Assembly (NCBI GenBank): GCA_029561455.1
Contig: JAKQIY010000028.1
Location: forward strand, 1 to 64,000
DNA length: 64,000 nucleotides
Origin: a bacterium
GTDB lineage: Bacteria; Zhuqueibacterota; Zhuqueibacteria; Residuimicrobiales; Krinioviventaceae
Direction: 5' to 3'
The position numbers and the translations under genes are program-made. The notes beneath the pieces were generated by a model. That model saw nothing but the letters and a program-made list of their open reading frames with translations. It ran no database searches and had not been told where the DNA came from. This document shows positions 26,911 through 35,355 of the stretch, in pieces. Numbering within the stretch: position 1 is the stretch's first letter; the number at the start of each line of letters is the position of its first letter.

Positions 26911-27942
26911 TCAACGCAACAGCAGCATTTTACCGGTAGCGGTGTTACCGTTTGCGCCGGATAACCGGTAGAAATAGACGCCCGAAGCCAGTTCAGCCGC
27001 ATCGAATCTGATCTCATAATTGCCCAGTTCCCTTACCTGCATGGAGCGTACTAGATGTCCCAGTGCATCATACACATTTAACTGCACGGTTTCTGTCCGG
27101 TGCAGAGTGAATGGAATGACCGAATTATTGTTAAACGGATTGGGATAATTAGCCGCCAGGGAAAAAGAGACCGGCGCTATTTCCCGGCGCGAATTTTCAG
27201 CAATACCCACCGCTCCGGGGGTGTAGACTGCCTTGAACCTGTACCCGCCCATATCCTGCAACAGATCATCAGCCGTGGTAATTGTCGAATCGGGGACATG
27301 CAGCGCGCCGCTGGAACCGTCGATTGAGCCATAACCGACATAGTCCAGTGTAGAGGCGCTGTCCGGGGCATTGGCAATGGGAATGTTCATTTCCCAGATC
27401 GTCGAGGGCTGGCCGCGATAGAAAGAGTAATTGTGATACTCGTTAAAATCAAAGGACTTGTTGGCCTCGATGCGGCAGGTGTACGTTCCGCCCGGTAAAT
27501 CCGGACACTGCCAGGTGATTGTTTGCACGCTCGTATTGGGCGTAGCCATAGACACCGCGTCGATGTCATTCGGATACCCTGGCTGGTTCGACGCCGGGGG
27601 ATAATAATTGATTACGCCAAAAGTCGTGTCGATCACACCGCGCTTATAGCTCCACACCGGCAGGGCATTCAGGCGATTGCCGTCGCCCGAATCGATATCG
27701 GGACTGGCGGTGCGGTTGCCGCCGCCGCGCCGGCCGATAAAATTGGTGAGGAACGCTGTGCCGACATACTGTCCCTCAGCATTTTCCACCCAGATAGCGA
27801 ACTGGGTAATGTTATCATTGGGCTGAAAGATAAAATCAATCGACCCGGAAGCAGCAGCCGGGGAAATGTCGGGGAAAACAAAGCAGGCAATAATTATCAG
27901 TATCAATACATGGTACAAAATTATTTGCTTATTTTTTTTCAT
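26911..27942 (-). CDS. Secreted DUF2271-like protein with T9SS sorting domain
   Basis: A 343-residue exported protein. It has a Sec signal (ILYHVLILIIIACFVFP) and a central domain (about 35-225) resembling DUF2271 (FAIWVENAEGQYVGTAFLT, LPGGTYTCRIEANKS). The C-terminal domain (about 260-343) is a type IX sorting signal: SLAANYPNPFNNNS, a VYDALGHLVR strand and a GVYFYRL ending. It should cross the inner membrane by Sec and the outer membrane by T9SS. Substrate or partner is unknown. It lies just downstream of a DUF5020 outer-membrane-type gene (18-nt gap). Confidence 0.85.
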   Translation of the reverse strand: MKKNKQIILYHVLILIIIACFVFPDISPAAASGSIDFIFQPNDNITQFAIWVENAEGQYVGTAFLTNFIGRRGGGNRTASPDIDSGDGNRLNALPVWSYKRGVIDTTFGVINYYPPASNQPGYPNDIDAVSMATPNTSVQTITWQCPDLPGGTYTCRIEANKSFDFNEYHNYSFYRGQPSTIWEMNIPIANAPDSASTLDYVGYGSIDGSSGALHVPDSTITTADDLLQDMGGYRFKAVYTPGAVGIAENSRREIAPVSFSLAANYPNPFNNNSVIPFTLHRTETVQLNVYDALGHLVRSMQVRELGNYEIRFDAAELASGVYFYRLSGANGNTATGKMLLLR

Positions 27943-27960
27943 TAATCAATTCCTGTCAAT

Positions 27961-28677
27961 TTAATAATTATACTTGATCGCCAGCGTGGGGTACACCAGC
28001 CAGCCATCCGAGTATGAATAGACATGATAGAACAGCTTGATCTCCGTGCCTATAGCCAACAGTTTGTTGATATTGTACCAGATTTGCGGTTCGCTCAGGA
28101 ACAGCAATTTCTTGCCGGTTTGTCCGGCGGTCCAGGGGTCGCCATGATCTTTGTTTTCCGTCCACAACACCAGGTGACCAAGCAAACTGATCTTATTCCG
28201 CAGGAAATTTTGTCCCCAATACAGCGAGTATTGCAGATCATGGCTTCCTTGTGTAAAGTTGTTATAGCGGTACACCAGGTACGTGCTCCACCAGGCATTG
28301 CCCAACTGAAAGGGATACGCCGCGCCGACCATATAGGCGTTATCGATGGCATAGCCATACCCGGATTTGCTGTCCACCCCGAGTCCGCCGGAATATTCGA
28401 GGTGCAGAAACGCCGGGAAGTCCCAAAATTTAAAGGTATGGGATATTTGTGTGAACAGGTTGCCGGGATTGTTATGCGCGCCCTTGAAATCCACATCCAT
28501 TTTCATAAACATCGAGCCATACGATTCCAGCCTGAATGTTTCGAATGATAAAGTGGTATAATCCCTGCTATTATTATCCGGGTCTATGGAATGGCGAAAA
28601 TCATTATGTAACTGTAAATTCTGGGCGAATACTGATGTTGTTATTAATAACAGCGCTATCCAAAAACAGTATTTCAT
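27961..28677 (-). CDS. DUF5020-family outer-membrane beta-barrel-like protein
   Basis: A 238-residue protein with a Sec signal (MKYCFWIALLLITTSVFAQ) and alternating hydrophobic/aromatic strands ending in LAIKYNY, as in outer-membrane barrels. The WSTYLVYRYN and LHLEYSGGLG segments match DUF5020, which is distantly similar to Tsx-type nucleoside channels. A role in passive uptake of small solutes is possible but not shown. It is transcribed just before the DUF2271-like exported protein, with an 18-nt gap. Confidence 0.75.
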   Translation of the reverse strand: MKYCFWIALLLITTSVFAQNLQLHNDFRHSIDPDNNSRDYTTLSFETFRLESYGSMFMKMDVDFKGAHNNPGNLFTQISHTFKFWDFPAFLHLEYSGGLGVDSKSGYGYAIDNAYMVGAAYPFQLGNAWWSTYLVYRYNNFTQGSHDLQYSLYWGQNFLRNKISLLGHLVLWTENKDHGDPWTAGQTGKKLLFLSEPQIWYNINKLLAIGTEIKLFYHVYSYSDGWLVYPTLAIKYNY

Positions 28678-28738
28678 GCCGTATTACCTTGCTCAAGAGT
28701 TAAACGTATACCTGTATAATGAATCGCGTAATCTGTAA

Positions 28739-29131
28739 TTATTGGTTCTTTTTTGCTTCTACCAGCCGCACAATCACATAAGCAATGAGGGCAAAGATAA
28801 AGAACACCAACAGCAGCCAGGCCACACCCTGCAATGTGCCGATGATAGTGCGGTAAATTTCCAGCGTCCAGCGATCGATGTTCAGTTCTAGAATTTCAGC
28901 TCCAACTTGATTTTCCGGGGTAATGTAGCGTTCCAACTGCCAAATACGCACGCCCGATGAAATTCCAACCACATAAATGGCGAATTTTAAATAAGATAGC
29001 CAGGCGCCGTTCAGAGTTTCTTCAATCAACCGGTTCAGTATGCCGTGCAGCGGTTTGTTGAAAATTTTTACCAGGATAAAACAGACCAGCAAGGCAATGA
29101 GAAAGGTAACGACAAGTAGCGTGATAAACAT
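28739..29131 (-). CDS. Small hypothetical membrane protein
   Basis: A 130-residue protein with membrane segments near 3-24 and 101-122 and a more amphipathic middle segment near 45-65. The segment between them is acidic with a TPENQVGAEILELNIDRW patch. I do not recognise a family. GGAGG lies just before the ATG. It stands alone between DUF5020 (61 nt away) and the repeat-bearing spacer upstream. Confidence 0.6.
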   Translation of the reverse strand: MFITLLVVTFLIALLVCFILVKIFNKPLHGILNRLIEETLNGAWLSYLKFAIYVVGISSGVRIWQLERYITPENQVGAEILELNIDRWTLEIYRTIIGTLQGVAWLLLVFFIFALIAYVIVRLVEAKKNQ

Positions 29132-29209
29132 AAATCCTCCCGATAGTTTGGTGAAATCCGTTCATTATTATAACTTGAAAAATGCAAAGAATCAAGGAAT
29201 TTTTATCTA

Positions 29210-29275
29210 GTGAGATGTGAAACGTTAAAAGAAAGCTGTCAGTTATCAGCTATCAGCTTTCAGTTAATAGTCGTA
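29210..29275. repeat. Intergenic repeat, GTGAGATGTGAAACG and CAGTTATCAGCT words
   Basis: This block lies in the 296-nt gap between the radical SAM gene and a small membrane protein gene. It joins a GTGAGATGTGAAACG word, as at 1947-1968, to tandem CAGTTATCAGCTATCAGCT words, the reverse complement of the 417-440 block. An imperfect 12-nt inverted pair (29277-29288 / 29358-29369) lies beside it. No gene is seen in 29132-29427. Confidence 0.65.
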
Positions 29276-29427
29276 GGATGGTGAGTGTCCCGCAATATAG
29301 ATAAATTTAATAATAACATAACATTATTCGCCATAAAACATGAAAAACAATGGTGGAACACTCCCCATCATTCGTTAACAGTCAAAACCTCTATTGCTTT
29401 AAACTCAATATAGCAATACAAATAGTA

Positions 29428-30891
29428 CTATATAACCTTTACATACCGGTTATTTTTCAACTGATAACCTTCGGCATGTAAAACCGCCATGGCATACATG
29501 GCGCATTCAAAACGGCGGCGATAGGTATCGCAAATCTCCTGCGGCTGCTTGTCCAGCGAGCCATGATATTCTATCGGCAGGAACACGCAAGAGCCGCCGC
29601 ACAGGTATCTTCCCCAGCAGTGGCTGCATTCTTCTTTACTGTCCACCGTGTTATTATAAAATTTATCGCGGATCGCTTCATTGATCTCGCCATCGAACAC
29701 ATTGCCCAGGTAATACTCTTTCATATCGATAAAACGCATGCACGGATAAAGGGAGCCATCCACCGCCACCGTCAGATACCCCTTGCCGGCGCCGCAGGCA
29801 TCGTTCTTGATTTTTGGATTCCATAACCGCGAAACCGCATGGGCAAAGGGATTCAAATTATAAACTTCGCCGTTCCTAGCCCTGCGAATGTACTCTTCAG
29901 CCACGTCATACAGTTGACTGTTGATTTCCTGCAAATCCACCGCTGTATTTGAGGCCGTGCCGGAACAGCCTTCAACCCCGGTCGATTCGGCTATAAACAC
30001 ACTGGCAAAGCCGACTTCATCGATGAGGTGTTTGGCCACTTCAAGGAGATGCACATCGTTGCGGCCAATAGTAGCCCGGGCATTGATCTTTTTCCTTTTC
30101 GCGATTAACCGTTTCACATTATCAATGATCGCGGCATAAGAGCCCTCGCCATTGGCTAATTTGCGGTAACGATCCTGTATTTCCGGGGGGCCGTCAATGC
30201 TCACCTGCACGCCGATTTGATGTTCATCACAAAAATCAAGACGTTGTTTGGTTAATAATAAACCATTGGTGGGTAAGCTCATGCCGATCTCGAACCCGGT
30301 TTTTTCTTTCACCTCTTCCCGGTAAGCAACCAATTTTCTGATCACCGGCATATTCATCAAAGGTTCACCGCCAAATAATTCTAACCGGACTTTTTTCTTT
30401 TTCATATCCGGGTTGGCTTTGGCGATCAGAAAATCGACCGTAGCTTTGGCCGTTTTCCAGTCCATATAGCGGCGGTCTTTTCTGTACAGCCCCTGATTGG
30501 CAAAACAATAAGAACATCTGAAATTGCAGTCGTGACAAAGATTAACAACCAGTGCGCTCATATAGCGATCACGATGACAACTGGGGGGTTTCACTGTGCC
30601 TTGCTGAGATATTAATTCGGAAGAAATCAACAAGCCGATATTTTTTAACGCTTCAAAATCCTCCCGAACTTGAGCAATTCCATATAAATCGCACAGTTTC
30701 GTCAATTGCTGTGGGTTTTTGCCTCCGCTAAAAAACTCAATAAATTGCCTGACATGCTCCTCGTGAATAACATAAACCCCCATTTGTTTGACGTTATAAA
30801 AAATTGTATATCCCCCCATTTGAAAATAATGATTTTCTGCAAGTTCGTACTTTTGTAGTGTTTCAAACACATTGGCTTGCGTCAACTCCAT
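29428..30891 (-). CDS. Radical SAM/SPASM peptide-modifying maturase
   Basis: A 487-residue radical SAM enzyme. An N-terminal domain (about 20-92) has the PqqD-like winged-helix pattern used to recognise leader peptides. The SAM cluster motif is C122-x3-C126-x2-C129 (CNFRCSYC), with GGEP at 174-177. The SPASM region carries C366, C384, C422-x2-C425-x5-C431-x3-C435 and C454, the ligand pattern for two extra iron-sulfur clusters. Relatives (SCIFF/ranthipeptide maturases, QhpD) crosslink Cys to other residues by thioether bonds. It has no signal peptide. The Cys-rich protein gene ends 19 nt upstream and is the obvious substrate. Confidence 0.92.
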   Translation of the reverse strand: MELTQANVFETLQKYELAENHYFQMGGYTIFYNVKQMGVYVIHEEHVRQFIEFFSGGKNPQQLTKLCDLYGIAQVREDFEALKNIGLLISSELISQQGTVKPPSCHRDRYMSALVVNLCHDCNFRCSYCFANQGLYRKDRRYMDWKTAKATVDFLIAKANPDMKKKKVRLELFGGEPLMNMPVIRKLVAYREEVKEKTGFEIGMSLPTNGLLLTKQRLDFCDEHQIGVQVSIDGPPEIQDRYRKLANGEGSYAAIIDNVKRLIAKRKKINARATIGRNDVHLLEVAKHLIDEVGFASVFIAESTGVEGCSGTASNTAVDLQEINSQLYDVAEEYIRRARNGEVYNLNPFAHAVSRLWNPKIKNDACGAGKGYLTVAVDGSLYPCMRFIDMKEYYLGNVFDGEINEAIRDKFYNNTVDSKEECSHCWGRYLCGGSCVFLPIEYHGSLDKQPQEICDTYRRRFECAMYAMAVLHAEGYQLKNNRYVKVI

Positions 30892-30910
30892 AAATTCCTT
30901 TCCAATCGTC

Positions 30911-32059
30911 TTAGCGGATATAACTCAATTTCTGCATAGCCGTTAATGTCTGTCCGTTTTCATAGCGAACGCGGCAGAAATAGGCGCCGGTAGTGACTGC
31001 AGCGCCGCTGTTGTTGGTGGCATCCCAGGTCAGGGGATGAGTACCGGCCGTGATAGCGCCACTCATTAAAGTTTTAACTATTCTGCCGTTTATATCATAA
31101 ATCTCAACCGTGATATGACCGTTGTCGGGAACTGTAATTGTCATACTGGTTTGCGAATTGAACGGATTGGGATAATTGGTCGACAGACGGAATCTGGTTG
31201 GCGATGCCTGTACATCGCTGGACAATGCTTTGCATTCAAGCGGGCCGCGGGTTATGGTTTCGCCATTAATATCCACATCTTCCAGCAAGTACCAATAAGT
31301 CGTTGCGTTATCGACTGTGGAATCTATATATTCATATTCATGCGCCACGGCAGATGAACCGGCGCCCGGGATAATTTTGCCATTCACCGGCTGATAGGGA
31401 CCCTTTTTATCCAATGCCCGGAACAGGAAAAAGCCCAGATTATTAACTTCCGCCTCAGTTCGCCAATACAATAAAACACTATTCTTTTTGCGTGTACAGT
31501 CAAATATGTTTAAAGTAACAGGCAACGAAGGATCGTCGACCACACAGGTTTCACAGTCAACACAAACTTCACAATCAACACAGACTTCACAGCTCAAACA
31601 AATGTCGCAAGAATCACAATAACCGTCACAGGCTTCACAACTGACGCAACTTTCACAGTCCACGCAGCCATCACAAATATCACAACCGGAGTGGCAGACA
31701 TCGCAATAACCATCACAGGTTTCGCAGAAAAAACAGCTCTCACAACCAAGACAAATAAGACAACCCTCACAATCTTCACAGACTTCACAGTAACCGTCAC
31801 AAACTTCACAACCGTCGCATACTTCACAGATATTACAATAGCCATCACAACCATCACAGGTTTGACAATAGGTATTGCATTCGGCGCAGGCCGGCGAGTC
31901 GGCTTTTTTCAGCGCTTCCGGTTTGTTGATCAAGGTAATTTTCGGTTTTTGATAAGAGCAGCAATTACCGGCCGCCGGGTTGTTCACCCTGGTAAGCCCA
32001 TTAAAAGTTTGATCATTGATTTGGGCCTGGCCTTTAATATTTTTTTCAGGAGTAGACAT
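30911..32059 (-). CDS. Cys-array protein with T9SS sorting domain, putative modified-peptide precursor
   Basis: A 382-residue protein in four parts. Residues 1-57 form a polar leader-like segment without a Sec signal. Residues 58-172 hold 37 cysteines spaced three apart, with six four-residue steps (CNTYC, CDGYC four times, CHSGC); the intervening residues are mostly Asp, Glu, Gly, Val and Ile. Residues about 180-285 are a fibronectin-III-like domain of the type that precedes sorting signals. Residues about 295-382 are a T9SS domain (STNYPNPFNSQ, IYDINGRIV, GAYFCRVRY). ATG 32059 has GGAG 8 nt upstream; an in-frame stop lies 11 codons further up, so no hidden signal peptide is possible. Flanking genes encode a PqqD-like protein and a radical SAM maturase. 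Confidence 0.9.
   Translation of the reverse strand: MSTPEKNIKGQAQINDQTFNGLTRVNNPAAGNCCSYQKPKITLINKPEALKKADSPACAECNTYCQTCDGCDGYCNICEVCDGCEVCDGYCEVCEDCEGCLICLGCESCFFCETCDGYCDVCHSGCDICDGCVDCESCVSCEACDGYCDSCDICLSCEVCVDCEVCVDCETCVVDDPSLPVTLNIFDCTRKKNSVLLYWRTEAEVNNLGFFLFRALDKKGPYQPVNGKIIPGAGSSAVAHEYEYIDSTVDNATTYWYLLEDVDINGETITRGPLECKALSSDVQASPTRFRLSTNYPNPFNSQTSMTITVPDNGHITVEIYDINGRIVKTLMSGAITAGTHPLTWDATNNSGAAVTTGAYFCRVRYENGQTLTAMQKLSYIR
31544..31888 (-). repeat. Period-9/period-12 coding repeat encoding the Cys array
   Basis: This segment encodes residues 58-172 of the Cys-array protein. On the plus strand it reads as a long run of ACAxxxTTCACA-like words. The CxxC steps give a 9-nt period and the CxxxC steps a 12-nt period. 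Codons vary between units, so the array is not a recent simple-sequence expansion. Confidence 0.8.
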
Positions 32060-32084
32060 GGCTTGATCTCCGTAATATGCTTTT

Positions 32085-32519
32085 TTAATTCAAAAATTCA
32101 ATCAGATTTAAGGTCTTTAATGTATGGACAAAATTATTAATGTCGCTCTCGACAACTGCCGGCGTTTTTTTATATTTTAAAGCCAGGGCGTCAGTCATCA
32201 TCTCCAGGCTATGACGGCCGTTGCAGAGATTCCAGAGAAAAGAGCCTTCCGAGTTTAATAAATATTTTTTTTCTTTAAATGCAAGGGTAGAAGAAACAAT
32301 AATATGATCTTGTTTAGATTGATTTGTAACTATTGCTTTCTTTTGCCTGGGACGCAGTGTTTTAAACGTTTTATCCCCGTTTTGCTGCAAGGCTGAAAAG
32401 ACATTCTGCGGACGAATGATATCCAGAACTCCACCGGCCAGAATTACTGCGACGCCGGCTTTATTAGTAAGATTTAAAAAATCCCGCCGGCTCACGTTTT
32501 TATCAAGTTTCTTGCCCAT
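32085..32519 (-). CDS. Tat-signal protein with PqqD-like (RRE) domain
   Basis: A 144-residue protein. Residues 10-15 (SRRDFL) are a twin-arginine motif, followed by a weakly hydrophobic stretch (AGVAVILAGGVLDII) and a plausible signal-peptidase site after VFSA (about 43). Residues about 70-144 match the PqqD family, including YLLNSEGSFLWNLCNGRHS and a final LKTLNLIEFL. PqqD-like domains bind RiPP leader peptides and normally stay in the cytoplasm, so a Tat signal is unusual. AAGGAG with 7-nt spacing supports the start. It is first in the operon with the Cys-array protein (25-nt gap) and the radical SAM maturase. Confidence 0.85.
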   Translation of the reverse strand: MGKKLDKNVSRRDFLNLTNKAGVAVILAGGVLDIIRPQNVFSALQQNGDKTFKTLRPRQKKAIVTNQSKQDHIIVSSTLAFKEKKYLLNSEGSFLWNLCNGRHSLEMMTDALALKYKKTPAVVESDINNFVHTLKTLNLIEFLN

Positions 32520-33063
32520 AATATACTCCTTCGCATATTACTTGTTTAATAAATTCCTGAAAATCATTATATATAACACCATGAGTTTATTGCCGGTACA
32601 TGAAAATATGAGTTCTCCCGATAGTTACCATGTAAATGAATTACTCTATAAGCACATTCATAATTGCTCTGCATGGTACTGGTCTTTATTTTTCAATCTA
32701 TAATTGGAAAATAAATTAATCAAACAAGATCTGAATATCAAGTCAAATCTTTATTTTAAGACCTTACTGAAACAATATTTAATAATTGAAAATTCACTGT
32801 TCAGGCCGGCAATGCTTTTTAAAAGAGTTTTCCCCCCGGTAGTTCGTTTAAAGATGAAACAGAATTGACTAATCCATTTCCTGTACAATCGGTTCCAACT
32901 TTTTATTGAATATCCCAACTCTTTTGCGTTGGCTATTTCATGTTCACTGTTTGATTGACGATAGCTGAAAAGCGATAACTTTTCTTTTGAAATTTATAAA
33001 TTATCTACTACATTATAAAATCAGATAATCATTTTCATGATCCAGACTAGTGGGTAGGGCTTT
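32520..33063. other. Gene-free AT-rich region between divergent units
   Basis: This stretch lies between the Tat-PqqD operon (minus) and an acetyltransferase-like gene (plus), so it should hold promoters for both. ATTATA at 32566-32571 would read as TATAAT on the minus strand, but no matching -35 is clear. A GATAGCTGAAAAGCGATAAC word near 32959 resembles the dispersed repeat. An open frame over 32416-32703 has no protein character. Confidence 0.5.
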
Positions 33064-33936
33064 ATGCAAATCCAGGGAAAAACAGCTTTTCGAGATATTA
33101 GCATTGTTACTCTCAATTCCTTTACACCGGCCGAACATGTGCAATGGCGACGTAAATGTGGTAAAACCATTATCGAATCCCACGGCGTTTACTGGCAGGA
33201 GATTAAACGCGGCTTTTATCAACCTTCGCATCTCCTTTACAAATGCCGTCCCGAGCAAATCGCCCTGCCAAAGCTTATGGCTTGGGGCGTACGCGCCGCC
33301 CTGACCGATGAATACATCTCGCAAGCCAACAGCCATTTTAATGTGCACACCATTTCCGATTTACAAAACTATGACCTGGAACAATGGTCTTCCAACCGCC
33401 GCAACCAGTACCGGCGCAGTATGAAACGCTGCCGTTTTGTGGAAATTCTCGATAAAGATATTTTACTGCAAGAAGGTTTTGCGGTGGTGAGAGATTCCTT
33501 TGCCAGAATCGGCCATGACAGAGGAACCCCTGATGAAAACAATTACCGGAACAAATGCTGCAATTATCTCAACGATGGCCAAAACCGGAATATGATTCTG
33601 GCTGGACTCGTAGACGGCAAGCTCGGCGGCATCTTTGAAGTATACGCTGTGGATGGTTTTGCCTACCTGGAAACCGCCAATTTTGCGGATTTTGCCCTAT
33701 CCAGTTACGTCAGCATCGGCCTGCATTATGAATTCATCCAGGTCTGCCGCCGCTCCCCGGCGATACACACTCTAGTACACGGCCAGGTAGCAGCCGATGA
33801 CGAGGGATTACGAACTTATAAAAAAAGCCTCAACTTTAACGAACAATCGATCCCTTCACTGGTTAAACTCTTGCCCGGCGTGAGCGCAGCCATGCGCATT
33901 ATTGCGCCGGGAAAATACGCCAAATTATTTACTTGA
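33064..33936 (+). CDS. GNAT/FemAB-like acyltransferase
   Basis: A 290-residue protein. A basic WSSNRRNQYRRSMKRC motif near residues 108-123 and a later GGIFEVYAVDGFAYLETANF segment resemble the acyl-CoA-binding core of GNAT and FemAB-like transferases that modify polysaccharides or peptides. The similarity is moderate and the acceptor is unknown. It lies alone, divergent from the Cys-array operon and convergent with the POT transporter gene (30-nt gap). A functional link to the neighbouring system is possible but has no direct support. Confidence 0.6.
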   Translation: MQIQGKTAFRDISIVTLNSFTPAEHVQWRRKCGKTIIESHGVYWQEIKRGFYQPSHLLYKCRPEQIALPKLMAWGVRAALTDEYISQANSHFNVHTISDLQNYDLEQWSSNRRNQYRRSMKRCRFVEILDKDILLQEGFAVVRDSFARIGHDRGTPDENNYRNKCCNYLNDGQNRNMILAGLVDGKLGGIFEVYAVDGFAYLETANFADFALSSYVSIGLHYEFIQVCRRSPAIHTLVHGQVAADDEGLRTYKKSLNFNEQSIPSLVKLLPGVSAAMRIIAPGKYAKLFT

Positions 33937-33966
33937 TTTAAATGTCCTGCCTTGCCGCCTGAAACT

Positions 33967-35355
33967 CTACTTTTTTTCTGCATCCAGCCGATCCGTTACC
34001 CGGCGATAAAGCAGCAGACATATTAAAGCCGCCAAACCGATCCCGGCAAACACATACCAGATATAATGGGCATGCGCCCAGGCGTCCGGCATGGGGGCTT
34101 GTCCCGCCAGCGCCTGTAAACGCTGTTCCTGAATTGCCGGCGACATTTTAGCCGGGTCGGGACAAAAAGCCTCCAGCAAATACCCGGATACGGCAAATCC
34201 GATCAGCCAGGCAAAAAACGTGTGCAGGTGTGAATAGCCCATATACAAGCCCACTTCTTCGGGCGGCGCCTGTTTGGAGGCGTATTCCAGAAACCGCGGC
34301 GACAGAAAACATTCCGCCAGTCCCTGCAAGGCAATGCCGATAATAAGCATAACTGTTATAGGGTGCAGGCTGAACCAGCCGAATGATACGGACTGACCCG
34401 TATAACTTTCCAGAACGGGACTAAGAGCAATAGAGAGCGCCGACAGGGGAATGATGAATAAACTGATGGCAATGGAACTGACTGGTCGAATATTGCGCGT
34501 TAAATGGGTGATCCCCACCACAAATAGTACCACCACCAGCGGATTGATATTGGCCAGCCACTCCGGCGCGGCATGTTCGCCTATCATCCGCAGGGCATAT
34601 TTCGGCATGGTTGCATAAAGCTGCCCCTGTATGGTCCAAAACCCGGCAACGATTAGGATCAGCGCCATAAAACGGGTATTTTTCAGCACCGTCAGCAGTC
34701 CCCGCCACGATTCCCGCAAGGTCTTGCCCATGCCTTTGGTGTCCAGGTTGCGGTATAAAATTATCACCAGAAGCAGCGCACCCAAAGCCATGACCGCAGA
34801 ATAAAAATTGATATACTTTAAACCCAGTTCCGTTCGCAGCGGTTTGGCGGCGGTCTTGCCGATAAACGCGCCGATGTTCACTATCTGGTAAAAAATTGAA
34901 AACGCCCGGGCGCGATTCGCAGCATCCGAAGCTTTGGCCACTGTACCGGTTATGATCGGTTTAACAAAAGAGCCGCCCAGCATGATCAGCAATAACGACA
35001 GAACAGCAGTTAATTTGTACTGAAAAGCGCCAAGCAGGGCATACCCACCGGTTAAAAGCGCAAAAGCCAGTATTAATGCGTTTCGGAAACCCAGCTTGTC
35101 TGCTAACGACCCGGTAAAGGTCGGCGCCAGATAAATAAAACCGGCAAAAACGGCCACCACCCAGCCGGCGCCAACGTCGGTAAAACCGATTTCATTTGTC
35201 AAATACAAAGTGAGCGTAATGAACATTCCATAATAGGCGGCGCGTTCGAATAATTCAATAATGTTGGCAACCCAGAATGGCCGTGGAAATTTCCAGGTCA
35301 GGGGTGCAGTATCTTTTTGCATGGCATTTCCCGGTTTGGTAGTAACAGAACTCAT
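33967..35355 (-). CDS. POT/PTR-like MFS transporter
   Basis: A 462-residue major facilitator protein with 12 or more membrane segments. The first helix carries E34-L-F-E37-R38 followed by AAYYGM, the ExxER proton-coupling motif of the proton-dependent oligopeptide transporter family, and GGSFVKPIITGTV resembles the family's helix-4 region. Peptide or peptide-like substrate import is the likely role. A hydrophilic loop near 400-425 precedes the last helix. ATG 35355 is used; an in-frame ATG at 35322 is possible, as neither has a clear ribosome site. Confidence 0.8.
   Translation of the reverse strand: MSSVTTKPGNAMQKDTAPLTWKFPRPFWVANIIELFERAAYYGMFITLTLYLTNEIGFTDVGAGWVVAVFAGFIYLAPTFTGSLADKLGFRNALILAFALLTGGYALLGAFQYKLTAVLSLLLIMLGGSFVKPIITGTVAKASDAANRARAFSIFYQIVNIGAFIGKTAAKPLRTELGLKYINFYSAVMALGALLLVIILYRNLDTKGMGKTLRESWRGLLTVLKNTRFMALILIVAGFWTIQGQLYATMPKYALRMIGEHAAPEWLANINPLVVVLFVVGITHLTRNIRPVSSIAISLFIIPLSALSIALSPVLESYTGQSVSFGWFSLHPITVMLIIGIALQGLAECFLSPRFLEYASKQAPPEEVGLYMGYSHLHTFFAWLIGFAVSGYLLEAFCPDPAKMSPAIQEQRLQALAGQAPMPDAWAHAHYIWYVFAGIGLAALICLLLYRRVTDRLDAEKK

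Noticed and set aside
31544-31888. Ordinary ferredoxin or zinc-ribbon domain
   Set aside because: Ferredoxin and zinc-ribbon domains use a few spaced Cys groups; 37 cysteines on a three/four-residue beat next to a maturase does not fit either.
32416-32703. A 95-codon plus-strand frame near the Tat-PqqD start
   Set aside because: It begins antisense inside the Tat-PqqD gene, lacks a ribosome site and shows no family pattern.
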